This document shows positions 44,902 to 57,964 of a DNA stretch of 64,000 nucleotides, piece by piece. The notes below the pieces were generated by a model, which searched no databases, was not told the origin of the DNA, and was given only the letters and a program-made list of their open reading frames with translations. Numbering within the stretch: the stretch's first letter is position 1; every line of letters starts with the position of its first letter. Position numbers and translations under genes: made by a program. Source of the stretch: Norana najaformis (taxonomy: Eukaryota > Annelida > Clitellata > Crassiclitellata > Hormogastridae); NCBI GenBank assembly GCA_964023275.1, contig OZ029929.1:310001-374000 (forward strand), given 5' to 3'.

Positions 44902-45340
44902 AATAGTGTATATGTATGTGTGGATATATATATGTGTGCTTTTATGAATGCATGTATGCATGTCTGTATATAACCATGTATGTATGTATGTATGTATGTA
45001 TGCATGCAGGCATGTTTGTATATATTCATGTATGTATGTGTGTATGCATGTATGCATGCATGTGTACATATCCATGTACGAATGCATGCATGTATGTACA
45101 CATATATAGAACTATGTATGTATGTATGTATGTATGCATGTATGTATGTATATGTATATGCCTATCCATGTATGCATACATGTGTGCATATATGTATGCA
45201 TGTATGCATTTATGCATGTAAGCATGTAAACATGTAAGCGTACAAGCATGTGTGTGTATGTGTAAGCTTGGTGTAAGCAAGTAAGCAAGCATGCATGCAT
45301 AGTAGGTATGCACATATGCATGCATGAATGCATGTATCTG
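44902..45340. repeat. TATG/TGCA microsatellite (right arm)
   Basis: Mirror of 31618-32058. Confidence 0.95.
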
Positions 45341-45399
45341 GTTATTCACTGTATACAGCATCTTCTAAGAAGCAGTTGACAAAGGGTATAAAGAATCTC

Positions 45400-45735
45400 A
45401 CAATTATAACAAGCAACTTCTATAGCGCCAGAGTCTAATGCTCAAAACATCAACCGGAGGTGCACCCAAACCAAGGAAAGCATGGTCAGTAGGACAGAGT
45501 CAGTCTACAGAGACAGCGAGGCAGCCTGTGGTGGATAAGAGAGGTGCAAGTCTTAAGTTGTGGCCGAAATTACATCACGAGATGGACGAAAACGAACAGA
45601 CGCCAGAAGAGAATTCTACAAGTCCAGCAACTGAAAGCTCATCCATCAAGAACAAGTATAAGGGCGCAAAGTACGGTCGATATGGTCCCACTCCAAGTGT
45701 CTCTTTAGAGGGGGCTAGCGGAAGTTAAATCTTTA
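45400..45735 (-). mobile_element. CR1-like LINE 3' end (right arm)
   Basis: Mirror of 31225-31560. The plus-strand 96-codon frame (45438-45728) is antisense to the element. Confidence 0.65.
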
Positions 45736-45743
45736 AATAATTT

Positions 45744-45820
45744 CTGCGCTGGCAGGGATTTGAACCCCCAACGTCGAAGTTGACCTTCAAAACACGCTGA
45801 CTAGAAGAATATCGCTCATC
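45744..45820 (-). mobile_element. tRNA-like SINE head (right arm)
   Basis: Mirror of 31139-31215. Confidence 0.6.
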
Positions 45821-45840
45821 CACAGCAAAGATAAAACTCA

Positions 45841-46023
45841 ATGAAAACTCACAGTTCAGTTGGCGTTGCGTCTGTTCCCGTCGTCAGAAGAGTCATGAAG
45901 GAGCGAAAACTGCGTCCTCCGCCTCCAAATGGTTGGTACCTCGTTGCACCCGCGAAGGTAGACGAGTTTGACACGCCCCCTTTGGCGCCCAAGGTCGCCT
46001 TCAGACGGTGGCTGTTCACCTAG
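45841..46023 (+). CDS. Short duplicated ORF, hypothetical (right copy)
   Basis: The predicted 60-residue product is the same as at 30936-31118 (contains LRPPPPNGWYLVAP). Perfect protein identity is expected if the arms are young or converted and does not by itself prove coding. No domain is recognised. Confidence 0.25.
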   Translation: MKTHSSVGVASVPVVRRVMKERKLRPPPPNGWYLVAPAKVDEFDTPPLAPKVAFRRWLFT

Positions 46024-46649
46024 ACTGGCAGCGTTCTTCGACTGGCGGTTGACCGGACACATCTGCTCATTGGCGCTTCCAGGTCTGGTAAATAAGATCG
46101 ATAAAATTAAAGTAGGCCTAACTTTCAATAAAAATTAAAATATAAATAAAAATTGAAGTAAATATCAACTAAAATGAAAAATTAAACTAGATATCAATAA
46201 GAATTAAATTTAATTTCAATAAAAAAAATTAATAAAAATCAATGCAATTAATTTCATACTTAGTTAAATTACAGTTACATTTAAACCTGCCTCGTCGCTC
46301 TACTGACTGGCTGCATCGTTCTTCGACTCTGAATGGTCCTTAAACTTCTCTGACTGAATTCTTTAAAGACCTTCCCTTCATTGAGTCTTCTCTCTAATGA
46401 CCCTGTGACCCCGGCACTCCCTCGCTATCCGTAGACCGACTATCGTATGCAGCCTAAGTGTCGGCATTTAGGTCACCTACAAAAGGCTATTAGTTAAATA
46501 CACGTCAGTGTTTGCATAATCCAACTCTACAACGTATTTCTAAATGATGATTCCGTGTACACAAAAGCAACCAATCGAGACAGCCTACAACAGCCCGTAC
46601 CCTCAATGACATTCGTCTGTCCAATATATTGGGGTGTAAGTTTCTCAAA

Positions 46650-46930
46650 CAAATGTAATGTACACGTTTTTCTATAGCGATCATATTGCGCCGACCCTGC
46701 TCATTTTTCAATGAGTTTATCGGGTGAGATCCCTGATAATCCCTCATTACCGACGTCGGTTTGAATGGGTGTCACTCACTCAAAACTGAAAATACTCCTC
46801 TTCTACAAATCCTATCCAGATTCCTCCTCTTCCCATTACCTCACTTTCCGGTTCAATTCCGAATACCATCCACTGTTCAATTCCATCAGGCAAAAAGTCA
46901 AGCCTCAGAGAAAGAGATAGAGAAGCAAAT
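46650..46930. mobile_element. SINE and LINE 3' fragments (right arm)
   Basis: Mirror of 30050-30312. Left reads TCTTCCAT-type differences, and several substitutions separate the arms here. Confidence 0.6.
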
Positions 46931-47287
46931 GCATACAAAGACAGAGAAACCTCTGTTGAGACAGAAGAGGAAGTTGACAAAGGATGATGCAGATTAACCC
47001 ATAAGATGACGCAAAGGCTGTCAAGAAAATGAAAGCTACATATCTCACACAAAGATAAGCAACGCCATGAAGAGACATTTACAGACATACAAAGCCGGCG
47101 TAGGAAACAAACCGTCCAAGTAACATGACCTGATATAACTACACTATCTCGGTAATAGATACACTCTATAGAAATTTACTAATAAACTGCAATGAACTGA
47201 ACGGCAAGATGGCCATATTTTATCAACAGGGTGGCCTTATACCACTGCCTGTAGAATTCAAAGAAAGTTGACCCTAACATATACGAA

Positions 47288-47690
47288 TTGGGTATGTGAC
47301 AGCCTAGTGTTCAGCGTGCTGGACTATCAATCCAGACGCCAGGGGTTCAAATCCTCGCCAGGTTGGTTAGATAGTTAATGTCAATGAGAAATTTCTATGG
47401 CGCCGGTGTCTAATGCAAAAGGCAGTAACCAACGGCACACCAAAATTAAGCTAAATTAATGACCTATTAATCAGAAAGTCAGTCTCTTGAAACAGAGAGA
47501 CAACCTATATCGGGGAATAAGCCAACTGAGAAAGGTCAGTCTTAGGTTGAGAGTGAATTGATATAAGCTACCGAGCAGAACAAACAGAAGCAGGAAGAGA
47601 GTTCCAATATTTAGATCCAACAACCTTAAAACCTCGCTCACCAAGAATGGTTTCAGTTTTTGGCACAAATAGAGACCTGGTTGGATAAAG
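47288..47690. mobile_element. tRNA-headed SINE (+) abutting CR1-like LINE end (-), right arm
   Basis: SINE head 47288-47385 has B box GGGGTTCAAATCC. The LINE end 47385-47690 mirrors 29270-29572. Confidence 0.7.
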
Positions 47691-47894
47691 ACAGACCTGG
47701 TAATGGCGATTGGTTTTAAGTATTGTGGTTGACCAGAGTTTGATGTTTTACAAGCCCCAATTTGAAATAAATGGGAAGATTCACGTACAGGGGTTATATG
47801 CTTATATTTTCACGTATCTGTTATAGCTGTAACCAGAGTTCAAGATTCTGCCCCACTTAGCAAACTAAGCCATAAAAAGAATACAATGACTGCC

Positions 47895-47995
47895 TTTAAA
47901 CTGGTAGTGCCAGTTCCAAGCCAGGAAGAGGAGGAGGGCGACGTCAACGGCCTTTGATGCCATAAGATGTCGTTAAACACTGGAACTACTACTAC
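47895..47995 (-). repeat. About 105-bp dispersed repeat, right-arm copy
   Basis: Mirror of 28965-29070. Confidence 0.7.
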
Positions 47996-48582
47996 ACTGT
48001 CGATGGGAAGATCAGAGTGCGAGGGAGAGCCCACCATCACATGCCAAGGCTAAGAAAGGAAGTTGATAACATCTGATACCCATGATTGCCCCTTGGGGCT
48101 CAAGGGTCCGCTCTTCTTCTTATTTAAACGAACCTCTCAATGATACTGAGATATGGCAGATTTTAAACTAAAATTGAATTCTGACAGAATTCAATTAGTA
48201 CAAAGTATATACTTAACAAAATATTGTACAAAATTTATTTTCCTATTTATTGATAGCTATCTGGGAAGCTCATCGTGTTAGTTAGTTTTCGAAACATTTA
48301 ATTTATCGCCTTTTGAGTACCTCATAAGAGCGCCGTCTACGCTAGCCTAACTGATGTCAATATGCAAGCAATGCTTAGATAGCTAGAAGGGGCATCACCT
48401 GAGGGCCCCCGCACACACGACGAGCCCAACCGACCGAGTACCATCGAGATGTAACAGTTGACAGAATGCGTGTAAATAAATATTTGAATACAAGATAGGA
48501 TTCGCTGGAGAACCTCAGAGACCCTACTATCTGTGCGAAACCAATAGGCCTACCGTGCATATAATACTTTTCCTACTGACTA

Positions 48583-48760
48583 TGTATGTGTATATGTATG
48601 TATGTATGTATGCATGTATGTATGCATATACGTATGTATGCATGTATGCATGTTTATATATGTATGTATGTATATATGTATGTATGTATGTATGTACTTA
48701 CGTACCTACGGAAGTACGTACGTACGTACTTATGTATGTGTATGTATGTATGTATCTAAT
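48583..48760. repeat. TATG/TACG microsatellite (right arm)
   Basis: Mirror of 28228-28382. It is followed at 48757-48800 by an antisense tail TTTTATATAGCGCATTTTAAG that the left arm lacks. Confidence 0.9.
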
Positions 48761-51559
48761 CTTTTATATAGCGCATTTTAAGAACCTCTCAAAAGCGCTG
48801 TGAACATGTGTGTATGTATGTATGTATGTGTGCCCCTCAGAGCAGACCCAATGCCAGACTGTGGCGCCCCTTGGAATTGCTCTTCCCCTATGCAAACAAT
48901 CCTGGAGCCGCCACTCATATATCGCTCTTGTTCAGGCTACTTTCTTCCCATTAGCAAGGACTCGGCGGGCATTCAGGGCTGAGACAGGGCGACAAAGCTA
49001 TTTTAAGTTAGCAGAGGCATAACGCAACCGAAACCTGAGAGCAGCGGTGCTGTAGGATCGGCAGCATATGGCAGATATGATTATATGCAAACAATACTAA
49101 ATATAATGTACTAAATATAGAAATAGCGCCAACAAGTCTATTCGCACCTGCATGGAAAACACTTGCCACCTGTCTAATCCGACCCAACCCCAGACAGACA
49201 GACAGACACACATACACACAGGCGTACAGAATGCAAAGGAGTGGTCAACAGGTGTGTGGAAGTCGTGTTACCAGCGCACAATTTGATCTAATGGTCTTTT
49301 TCGAAACTTTGCTGCCATCTAGCTGAGAAGTAAACGGCAAGTCCTACGATGCCCTGGCCCTCTGTCAAGAACGTTGGGATTCGTCCATTCTCAGCTCAAG
49401 GGTCTAAAGAAAACGAATGAGCGCCTCGTCTATGTCTCACTTATGGGATATGGGAAACATTACTTTACTGCTGATACTATTTTCATAAAAATAAACATAT
49501 TCCTCATACATTTCGCTTCTCCCAGTGGGTCGTGTAGCGCCATTGTATAAGTTGGTCTCCCCTACACCTGCGGCTTTTGTGTGGTGCTGAGAAATTTTGG
49601 AGGTTTACATTTACACTTATCCTAGCGGCGAATTTAATAGAGACGCCCCTCTTGGTTATATGCAGGCGCGCCTAAGACCGGACCCATGCACGGTGGACTG
49701 TGGCGCCCTCTGGAATGCTCATGTCCCCCCACGTAAACAATCCTGTAGCCGCCACTGATATATCTTTCTGCTTCAGGCTATTTCCCATTAACAAGGGATT
49801 GGCGAGCATCTACATATCTGGAAACAGGTGCGCTATAGGATGGGCAGAGTATAACAATATGCAGAGAACTGAAGCTACTAAATTTAGAAATCGCGCCAAC
49901 AATTCTATTCGCACCCCTACACAGCAAACGTGCTACTTGCCTTAATCCGAACCAACTCCGGACACACAGACGAACAAACACGGAGACAAACAGATACGCA
50001 GATACAACACGTGTATGAGATTTACGCAAACGACGCGCAAATTGATCTAATGGTGTTTTTCAAAACTGTGCTGCCATCTAGCTGAAAATTAAATGACAAG
50101 TCCTGCGTTGCGCTGGCCCCGTGTTCAGGACCATGGGATTCGCCTATTTCGGCACAGGGGCCAAAAGAAAAGGAAATGAGCGCTTCCCCTACGTCTGACT
50201 TATGAGCTATGGGACACTTTACTGCTGAGTCTATCCCCATAAAATACATATCTTTCTCCTACATTTCGCTTCTCCCAATGGGGCTTTTAGCGCCATTGTA
50301 TAATTTGGTCTCCCTTAGACGGCTTTTGTTTGGCACTGAGGAATTTCGGAGGTTTACATTTACATATCTCCCACTGCTTTAGACTACCCCCTCAATTAAA
50401 AAGGGGTCGACGGTCATCCAACTGAGACAGGGAGGCAAAACTATTGTAAGTATGATGGTCCTTAACGCATCTGGCTTTGGCAGACTCGCGCCTAAATCTG
50501 AAAACAGGTGCGCTGTAGGAAGGGCAGCAAATGACAGATAATTATAAGCAGAAAACTTAAGCTACTCAATTTAGAAATGGCGCCAACAAGTTTATTCGCA
50601 GCTGTATGCATCGCACCTGCCTAATACGACCCAACTCCAGACAGATGAACAAACACAGAGACAAACAAATACACAGACATACAGTTTGTAAAGGAGTGGT
50701 CGACACGTGTATGGAATTCGTGATCTGTCTGAAAACTGTGCTGCCACCTAGGTGGAAAGTAAATGCCAAGTCCTGCTATGCGCTGGTCCCGTGTTCAGGA
50801 AATTGAGATTCGTCCATTGTCGGCTCAATTTTCTGAAGAAAAGGAATTGAGGGCATCCCCATGGGATATTGGATGGGATATTGGAAACTATGCTGAGACT
50901 ATCCTCATAAAGTACACGTCTTCCTCATACATTTCGCTTCTCCCAATGTGTCTTATAGCTCCATTATAGAAGTTGGTCTCTCTGACGAGACTTTTGTGTG
51001 GGTTGGGATGTTTCGGAGGTTTACATTTACATTTACATATAATAATAATTAGCAACTTCTAATGCGCCAGTGTCTAATGCACAAGGCATCAACCTACTGC
51101 TTTGGACTCCCCCTCAATTAAAAGGGATCGGCGGTCATCTAACTGAGAGAGGGCGGCAAAACTAATGTGTGTAGACAGGTGCATAGCGCAGCTCACTTTG
51201 GTGGACTCGAGCCGAAATCTAAAAGCAGGTGCGCTGTAGGATGGGCAGGAAATTATAGGAAATTTATGCAAACAGAGACTTAAGACTACCAAATTTAGAA
51301 ATAATGTCAACAAGTCTGTTCGCACCTGCATGCCTGCTGCCTAATCCGCCCAACTCTAGACAGTAGACAGACGGACAAACACAAAGACAAACAGACCCAT
51401 AGACCTACAGATTGCAAAGGAGTGGTCAACACGTGTAAGGGATTCGTGTAAAACGCGCGGGATTTGATCTAATGGTCTGTTTCAAAACTGTGCTGCAATC
51501 TAGCGAATGCACATGATTAATTTAAATAGCGCACTCGTATAATCACGATGACGATCATG

Positions 51560-51650
51560 AGTTATACATACATACATACATACTACATATACCGGCATAC
51601 ATACATATATACATAATTACATACATACATGCGTACATATATGTATGCAT
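51560..51650. repeat. TACA microsatellite replacing a SINE (right arm)
   Basis: GATCATGAGTTATACATACATAC occurs here and again near 51852. The left arm has a full SINE at the matching place. Confidence 0.8.
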
Positions 51651-52804
51651 GTCTGTCTCTCTTTTATAGAATCATTAAGAGCGAGGGCATCATTGATAAT
51701 TAATTCATGGGCAGAATAGAAATAGGCCGGTGCATTAGTCAGTTGTCACCGCCAGATGCGTACCAAAATCTTGAAACATAGGCGATGTGGGATGGATAGC
51801 AAATGAAAGATTACAGGAAATTTATGCAACAGAGACTTAAGAGTACCATGTTCATGAGTTATACATACATACATACATACATATGCAGAGAACTTTCGCT
51901 CATAAATTGTAAATGGCGCCAACAAGTGTCTGTTCGCACCTGTATGCAGCGCACCTGCCTAATCCAACCCAACTCCAGACAGGTGACAAACAGATACACA
52001 CAGACATACAGAATGCAAAGGAGTGGTCAACACGTGTATTGAATTCGTGTAAAGAGCGCGCAATTTGATCTAATGGTCTGTTTCAATACTGTGCTGCCAC
52101 CTAGCTGGAAAGTAAATGACAAGTCCTGCGATTCACTGGCCCCGTGTCTAGGACTTTGGGATTCGTCGATTGTCGGTTGAAGGGCCTAAAGAAAAGTAAG
52201 TGATAGCCTCCCCTTCGTCTCACTTATGGAACCTGGGAAACTGTACTTTAGTGTTAAAACTATCCCCACAAAATACACATCTTCCTCATACATTTCGCTT
52301 CACAATTGGTCGTGTAGAAGTTGGTCACTCTGACGAGGCTTTTGTGTGCCGCTGAGAAATTTCGGAGATTACATTTACATATCTCCCACTGCTTTAGACT
52401 CTCGCTCAATTAAAAACGGATTGGCGCTCATCCAACTGAGAGAGGGCGGCAAAACTAGTGTTGTTAGGCAGGTTCACAGAGCAGCTGGCTTTAGTGGACT
52501 CGCGCCGAAATCTGAGAGCAGGTGCGTTATAGGATGGGCAAGAAATGACCTGTAAGTTATGCAAACAGAGGCTTTAAAAGGTGTCAACAAGTCCATTCGC
52601 ACCTGCATGCCACCTGCCTAATCCGGCACAATTGCAGACAGACACACAGACGAACAAACACAGAGACAAAAATACACGTAGACATACAGATTGTAAAGGA
52701 GTGGTCAGCACGTGTTTGGGATTCGTGTAACAGGCGCGAGATTTGATCTAATGGTCTGTTTCAAAACTGTGCTGCCATCTAGCGAATGCATATGAATAAT
52801 TTTC

Positions 52805-53040
52805 AATAGCGCATTTTTATAATTACGATGATGATCATGGGTTTCTGCCTGAAGGCAGGTCCATTGGCTTTATGCCACGCGGGGATGAGATGAGTGAGGT
52901 GGTTTTCCGTTGCCTTCCTCACAGACAATTGTGGGTGAGCAACTTGTCCAAAGTCGCTTCGCAGTGGCTTGAGGCTGATTCGAACCCGCGATCTTGCAGT
53001 TGAGGCAGAGTCCATACCACTACACAACCGAGTCCCACAA
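52805..53040 (-). mobile_element. tRNA-derived SINE (right arm)
   Basis: Mirror of 23580-23805; B-box complement GATTCGAACCCG at 52977-52988. Confidence 0.8.
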
Positions 53041-53889
53041 TTACTATGGCGATCGTAAAAATTTATGGTTTCACTTGTGCACATGTCTCCGAATCAAACC
53101 TCATTTTTCATAAATAAAAATTGTGACATAAAATTAGATAAAGTAATTTTAAAAGAAGAGAAAGTGAAAAGGGAAAATGTGTTCACTGAATGTGGGCTAT
53201 GGATCGACATCTCTATTTAGAAAGTTAATTGGCTGATCTGCCTCATGGATTCCTTGCAGCGTATCTCACAGATTTATACTTCATTACATGATACTATCCA
53301 TTGGTGTTGCCATGGGAAAAGGTATACATACATACCTATATACATACATACATTCAATATTATTATTACTGCAAGAAGATACATACATACATACGTGCAT
53401 GTATACATCCATGCATACATATATACATACTTGTCTAAGTATCTCTGTATAGAATCCTTATGAACGAGGACATTATTGATTATTCATTGGCAGAACAGAA
53501 ATAGTCCGAAGCATTAGTCAGTTGTTATCGCCAGATGCGTACCAAAATCTTGATAGGCGAAGTGGGATGGGCAGTCAGTGAAGTAGATCACGTAGCTTAC
53601 ATGGAAAGGGAAAATTTATTAAATATAGAAACACAGATAACAAAGCCTTGCACCTGTACACAGCATACGTTTCAGCTGCCTAATGCACCATAGACACAGA
53701 CAAACAGACAGGCACAGAGACAGGCAGCCACTCAGAGAGAGAAATAATGTAAAGAAGTGGTCAGTAGGCCTACATGCACAGGATTCGTGTAGACGGAATT
53801 GAACTAATGGGACGCTTTCAAAATGTGCTGCCACCTAGCGAATTCGAATGAAACATTTTCAAGAGATATGTCTATCTAACTGTAATTGT

Positions 53890-54110
53890 AATCGTAAAAC
53901 TCGAAATTTCTAAAGCGCCAATTTTCGCCTTATCTCACTTTCCGGTTCAATTCCAAACACCATCCATCATGGCTCTCTGTCTGCCTGCGTTACCCTTGAA
54001 TCTTCATCTGGAACCGAACCCTTCATCCCAATCGTATTTTGTTCTTGCCTGGGCGCCAGATTTAGCCTTCGTTGGACGAAATCTCGTGGTTGGACGATTA
54101 CGATTCATTT
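53890..54110 (+). mobile_element. LINE 3'UTR, GAATAAGCTGG family (rearranged)
   Basis: Begins with an antisense scrap GTAATCGTAAAACTCGAAATTTC, then plus-strand CTCACTTTCCGGTTCAATTCC, CATCTGGAACCGAACCC and CTTCGTTGGACGAAATCTCG. Two tails appear fused head to head, as at 18.4 kb. Confidence 0.65.
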
Positions 54111-54154
54111 CAATGTCGGATACAAAACGACACCTAAATGTCACTACAAATTGT

Positions 54155-54305
54155 ACATGGTTTTACATAGCGACCGTATGGCCTCGACCCTGTTCATTCA
54201 TTTCAATGAATTGATCGGGTGATATCCTTTACCAACGCTGCCCGTTTGAATGGGCGCCACGCCAATTCCGGTCCCCGTGCACGGACCGTGCCAGCCCCAC
54301 TAGTT
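54155..54305 (-). mobile_element. SINE, GGTCGCTATA tail family
   Basis: TTTTACATAGCGACCGTATGG, then GCCCGTTTGAATGGGCGCCACG and GGTCCCCGTGCACGGACCG. Confidence 0.75.
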
Positions 54306-55075
54306 TACTATTGAGGGAAGTCAGCTAGATCACTATAAAATAGAGGAGTCATTTCCAAACATTTCGTTCCTACCCAATGCGTGTGCTTGCACTGTCTCAC
54401 AGTGGCAGATTTTGCCATAGGCGTGGGGGGATGGCGGTTGATCACTTTGGTTATTTGCCGGCGCTCCTCAGACCAGAACCGGGCATGGTGGACTGCCATG
54501 ACATGGTGCCCCTCTGAAAATGCTTTCCCCCTCCCACGCAATCAATCCTGGAGCCGCCACTGACTGTACAGACTATGTCCCATTGACGACACTTACGCAA
54601 TTCATTTCGCTCAGGCCTTTGGGTCTTCCTTATTGGTTCAGACTTTCCCTCATTTAGTAAGGGATCGGCAGCCAGCCGACCAGAAAACGGACGACAAAAC
54701 TACTGCTAGTGAGCAGGTGGATTTAACACCTGGCACCACATGACTCTTATTCGGAAACCTTTTAAACTAGATGTTCTGTGCAATGGGCAGAAAATAACAT
54801 ACATGACTTATTTATATGCAAACAGAGAAAATATTCAAGCGTACTAAATTTGGACATACCGTCACCAGTCTTTTGCACCTGTACACAGCATACGTTCCAG
54901 CTGCATAATCAGCTATAAACACGGACACGCACAGAGAAAGCCAGACGTACAGGCACAAAGAATCTAAAGGAGTGTTCAACACGTGCAAGCTTACAGGCGC
55001 GAGACGAATGCCAGAATTTAATCGAATGGGCTTTTGAAACCGTGCTGCCATCTAGCGAATGTAAAGAAAACATGT

Positions 55076-56185
55076 TGAATGACAGCGAATCTGTTGAGCT
55101 GAAAGATAGTATTAGAATTATGATGTCACTGGCATACTTGTCCGCAGAATTTTCTTCAAGTCAATCAATAATAAACGCCAGCCACTAACGAATCACTTAA
55201 ACGTCCAAATGAAATCTGCGAGCCGCCTGTTATCTACGAAAGTATTCCGAAACCCATTACCTTCGATCCCAAAACAGATATCCCCAAAACATCTGCCTCA
55301 AACAATGCCTACGCTAATATCAGCAAAAAAAGAAAGTGTACTCTATCGAAAGGCCATTATAACCCTTGCTTGTAGAATTAAGTTATCATCGCAAAGTTTT
55401 TACAGAATCCTTGAGATTACCTCAACAGCGAGGGATTCATATTATAAATATTATATTCTAAACTGAGTCTAAATATGAAACAACTTTATTGAGTTTCCTG
55501 GCGTCAAGTCCGGAGGCTAATGGGTCTAATACACAAAACACAAACTCTACTATTGCAAGAACTTTCTTTATATCGTTATTGCTGCGTCTGCGAGAGCTCG
55601 CTACTGGCGACTTGCCCGCTTATATCAGCATTATTTGCTTACAGATCTACTCTTCTCTTTAATCGACATTCCCAGTGCTAGCGAAGGCAGCTCTCTTGCA
55701 ACGTAATAGAAATGCGTTAAATTGAGTGTCTAGATAAAAATACATACACATACAATGGTTTTATTTAAAAATTTTGATATTATCGTTCTCATTATGTTTA
55801 AAATATTCACATATTAATTTTGTCCCAGACCGTGTTTATGGTGTCAAATTTTTAAATTTAATACTATGGCTGTAATTTATTTTGAAAAGCTTTTTTTACA
55901 AAACAAATTCATATATTATGTGATTATACTAGTTTGCACTGGCCAAACTCTGTGCTGTCAAAATAATTGTTAACAATTGATATCTTTATAAGAACCAATT
56001 AAGGCCTCCACTCTAAGCAAGCTTTTAAACAGACGGCAACGTGTGTTATTATTATTGCTAATAATTGCTAATTATAACTGCATGGCATTACAAGTAGTAA
56101 GTATAATTGTAGAAATGAACCTACTGCGTTTGTTGGAAAGAATGATTTTCATTTTGTTAATTGTCTGTCTATATTAATGTTAGTA
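55076..56185. other. AT-rich stretch without recognised features
   Basis: About 1.1 kb of AT-rich, low-repeat sequence. One 85-codon plus-strand frame (55209-55466) is not recognised. Confidence 0.5.
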
Positions 56186-56365
56186 TCATTTCTGCATTTA
56201 TTAAACGCCACTGTCTAATGACTAACCATCAATTGCGAGTGAAAAACTAAGTTAAGGTCCCTAATCGTCAGTAATCGTCTCAGGGGAAGCTGGAACCCGC
56301 ACAATCTGCATTACTAGTCGAGCGTTCTAACCGATCGGCTACCATGCCTCACGGTCCAATCGATA
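56186..56365 (-). mobile_element. tRNA-derived SINE
   Basis: Antisense copy of the 36.3-kb family: tail GCATTTATTAAACGCCACTG, body TCAATTGCGAGTGAAAAACT, B-box-like complement GCTGGAACCCGC, and head TCTAACCGATCGGCTACCATG. Confidence 0.75.
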
Positions 56366-56769
56366 CCATGGCCCACGACATGGACCAAGCGGCTACCGTT
56401 CCCCACACAGAAATTTGATTTATACTTCTTAGCAATAATCTTGGCCGATTCCCCTCCAACACCTCGCATCTAAATTCCTCTTTTTCTAGTGTGGCCAACT
56501 CTCCATATCTTTCGATTCCTTCTTGCACTACTCTGCACTCCTTTCTGAATCATCCTAAAATGTCGAGAATCTGTAAAGTAATCTAATACTGAAAAGTTCT
56601 AGTGCATAGTACTTAGCAAGCTCCGTCTATGGTGTATTACAATGTCAATTTTCAGTGCAAGTGCTAAGGGTTAAATAACAGTGCTGAAGTAGCCTTAGAT
56701 ACAGTACTCGAAACGTCAATATACAGTGTCCAAACGCAGGTATCTTTCAACGACATTTGTAACTCAACA

Positions 56770-57050
56770 TTACCAAAATCTCAGATTTGCGGATGATATA
56801 GACCTAGTAGCAGAGAGCAGGTTATATCTGCAGGACCTGACCAACAAGGTGGACTCCAGCAGCAGGAGGCTGGGACTCAGAATCAATGCACAGAAGACCA
56901 AGACGATGACAGTGGGGAAAAGAAATGAGGTACTGGATATTAGATTAGGAGGAGAAAAGTTAGAACAAGTGACAGAGTTTGTATATCTAGGAGGGCTTAT
57001 TACAGAAGACGCCAGATGTACAAAAGACATCAAGAGAAGAAGTCCGTGAC
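56770..57050 (+). mobile_element. RTE-like LINE reverse-transcriptase fragment
   Basis: The frame reads NLRFADDIDLVAES, GLRINAQKTKTM and VTEFVYLGGLITED. These are the FADD catalytic box and the conserved segments after it, as in RTE-type retrotransposons. It is truncated on both sides; a GAATAAGCTGG-family tail begins about 30 bp downstream. Confidence 0.88.
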
Positions 57051-57079
57051 ACACCTATCAGACACAACTATCAACCGAT

Positions 57080-57345
57080 ACTCTAATAGTGGAACACCTC
57101 TCTTCCACAAATCCTATCCTGATTCTTCTTCTTCTCCTTATCTCACTTACCTGTTCAATTTCAAGCACCATCCACCTTAGCCGTCGGATTGTCTGCTGCC
57201 TGACTCTTGGATCTTGACCTGGACCCAATCCTTCCTGCCTACCGATTTTGTTTTAACTGAGCGCCTGTGAATAAACTGGTTCCGGCGACTTGACTTTTGT
57301 TGAGCGCTGTAGAGATCTCGAACTTACGATTACGATACACGCAGT
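57080..57345 (+). mobile_element. LINE 3'UTR tail, GAATAAGCTGG family
   Basis: TTCCACAAATCCTATCCTG, CACCATCCACCTTAGCCG, ACTCTTGGATCTTGACCTGG, TGTGAATAAACTGGTTCC, GCGCTGTAGAGATCTCGAAC, TTACGATTACG. One of the cleaner copies. Confidence 0.85.
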
Positions 57346-57514
57346 CATGATCAGAATAAATATATCTGCTGGTGGTTCTCGTCTGCTGGCCACTCGGGTC
57401 GCGCCTGTACAGATTTATATTTCTGATATTCAGATTCTTCCATAATTTTGTACAATATTCCATTGCGATGAAAGAATTCATAAAAACACTAGAAGCTGGA
57501 TTGCAAAAATCAAC

Positions 57515-57840
57515 TACCATCTGGCGAATGCAATTTAACTAGAAGCATTAAAACAGATTAACGTTTTAAAATTATCTGCTGCCTTCTAGCGAATAAAATT
57601 AAACTACAATCATTAGCACAAGCGGATTTCCAAAAAATTATCTATTAACATGTAGCGAATACAATTTAACATAAAATGATCTATTAATATGACATATCGG
57701 TTAAGTAAAGCACACACTCCACTTTCAAACCAATCACCCACCGTCTAATTGAAGTAATTTTTGTACTAAAAATGTTTTGTCACTAGGCGTGGTTTTATAT
57801 TCCGCTTCTAGTTTAATTGTATTCGCTAGATGGCAGGAGA
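57515..57840. repeat. Dispersed GCGAAT/CTAGATGGCAG motif repeats
   Basis: Three minus-oriented copies (CCATCTGGCGAATGCAATTT at 57524, CTTCTAGCGAATAAAATT at 57581, ATGTAGCGAATACAATTT at 57651) and one plus copy (ATTCGCTAGATGGCAGG at 57821) carry the same CTCF-like sequence as the array. Confidence 0.6.
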
Positions 57841-57964
57841 TGACTTACCAATCCAGCTTCTAGTGTGCTTAATCATTCTTTCATCACTCGCCACTTGGCG
57901 AGGATTTGTTGAGGGTATCGGAATTTCAGGAAATTCGATTCGCATACAGACTAAAATGCATAAC

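Larger units (their letters stand above)
42577..53504 (-). repeat. Right arm of the large imperfect inverted duplication
   Basis: Inverted counterpart of 23079-35071. It is about 1.1 kb shorter, mainly through a shorter TACA tract (42715-42895), loss of about 263 bp of a LINE tail near 43950, and loss of SINE sequence near 51555. Confidence 0.9.
48840..55075 (-). repeat. Tandem composite-unit array, right side (about 8 units)
   Basis: Minus-strand units are marked by CTGCCA-CTAG at 49308, 50081, 50741, 51491 (mutated), 52093, 52772, 53826 and 55043. Each has GGAGTGGTCAACACGTGT about 70 bp away and the same order of internal blocks as the left array. The last two units lie outside the duplicated arm. 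Confidence 0.88.

Noticed and set aside
55209-55466. Weak resemblance of ACRIKLSSQSFYRILEI to a Mg-chelatase/ComM C-terminal segment
   Set aside because: Only a short stretch is similar and the rest of the frame is unrelated; treated as chance.
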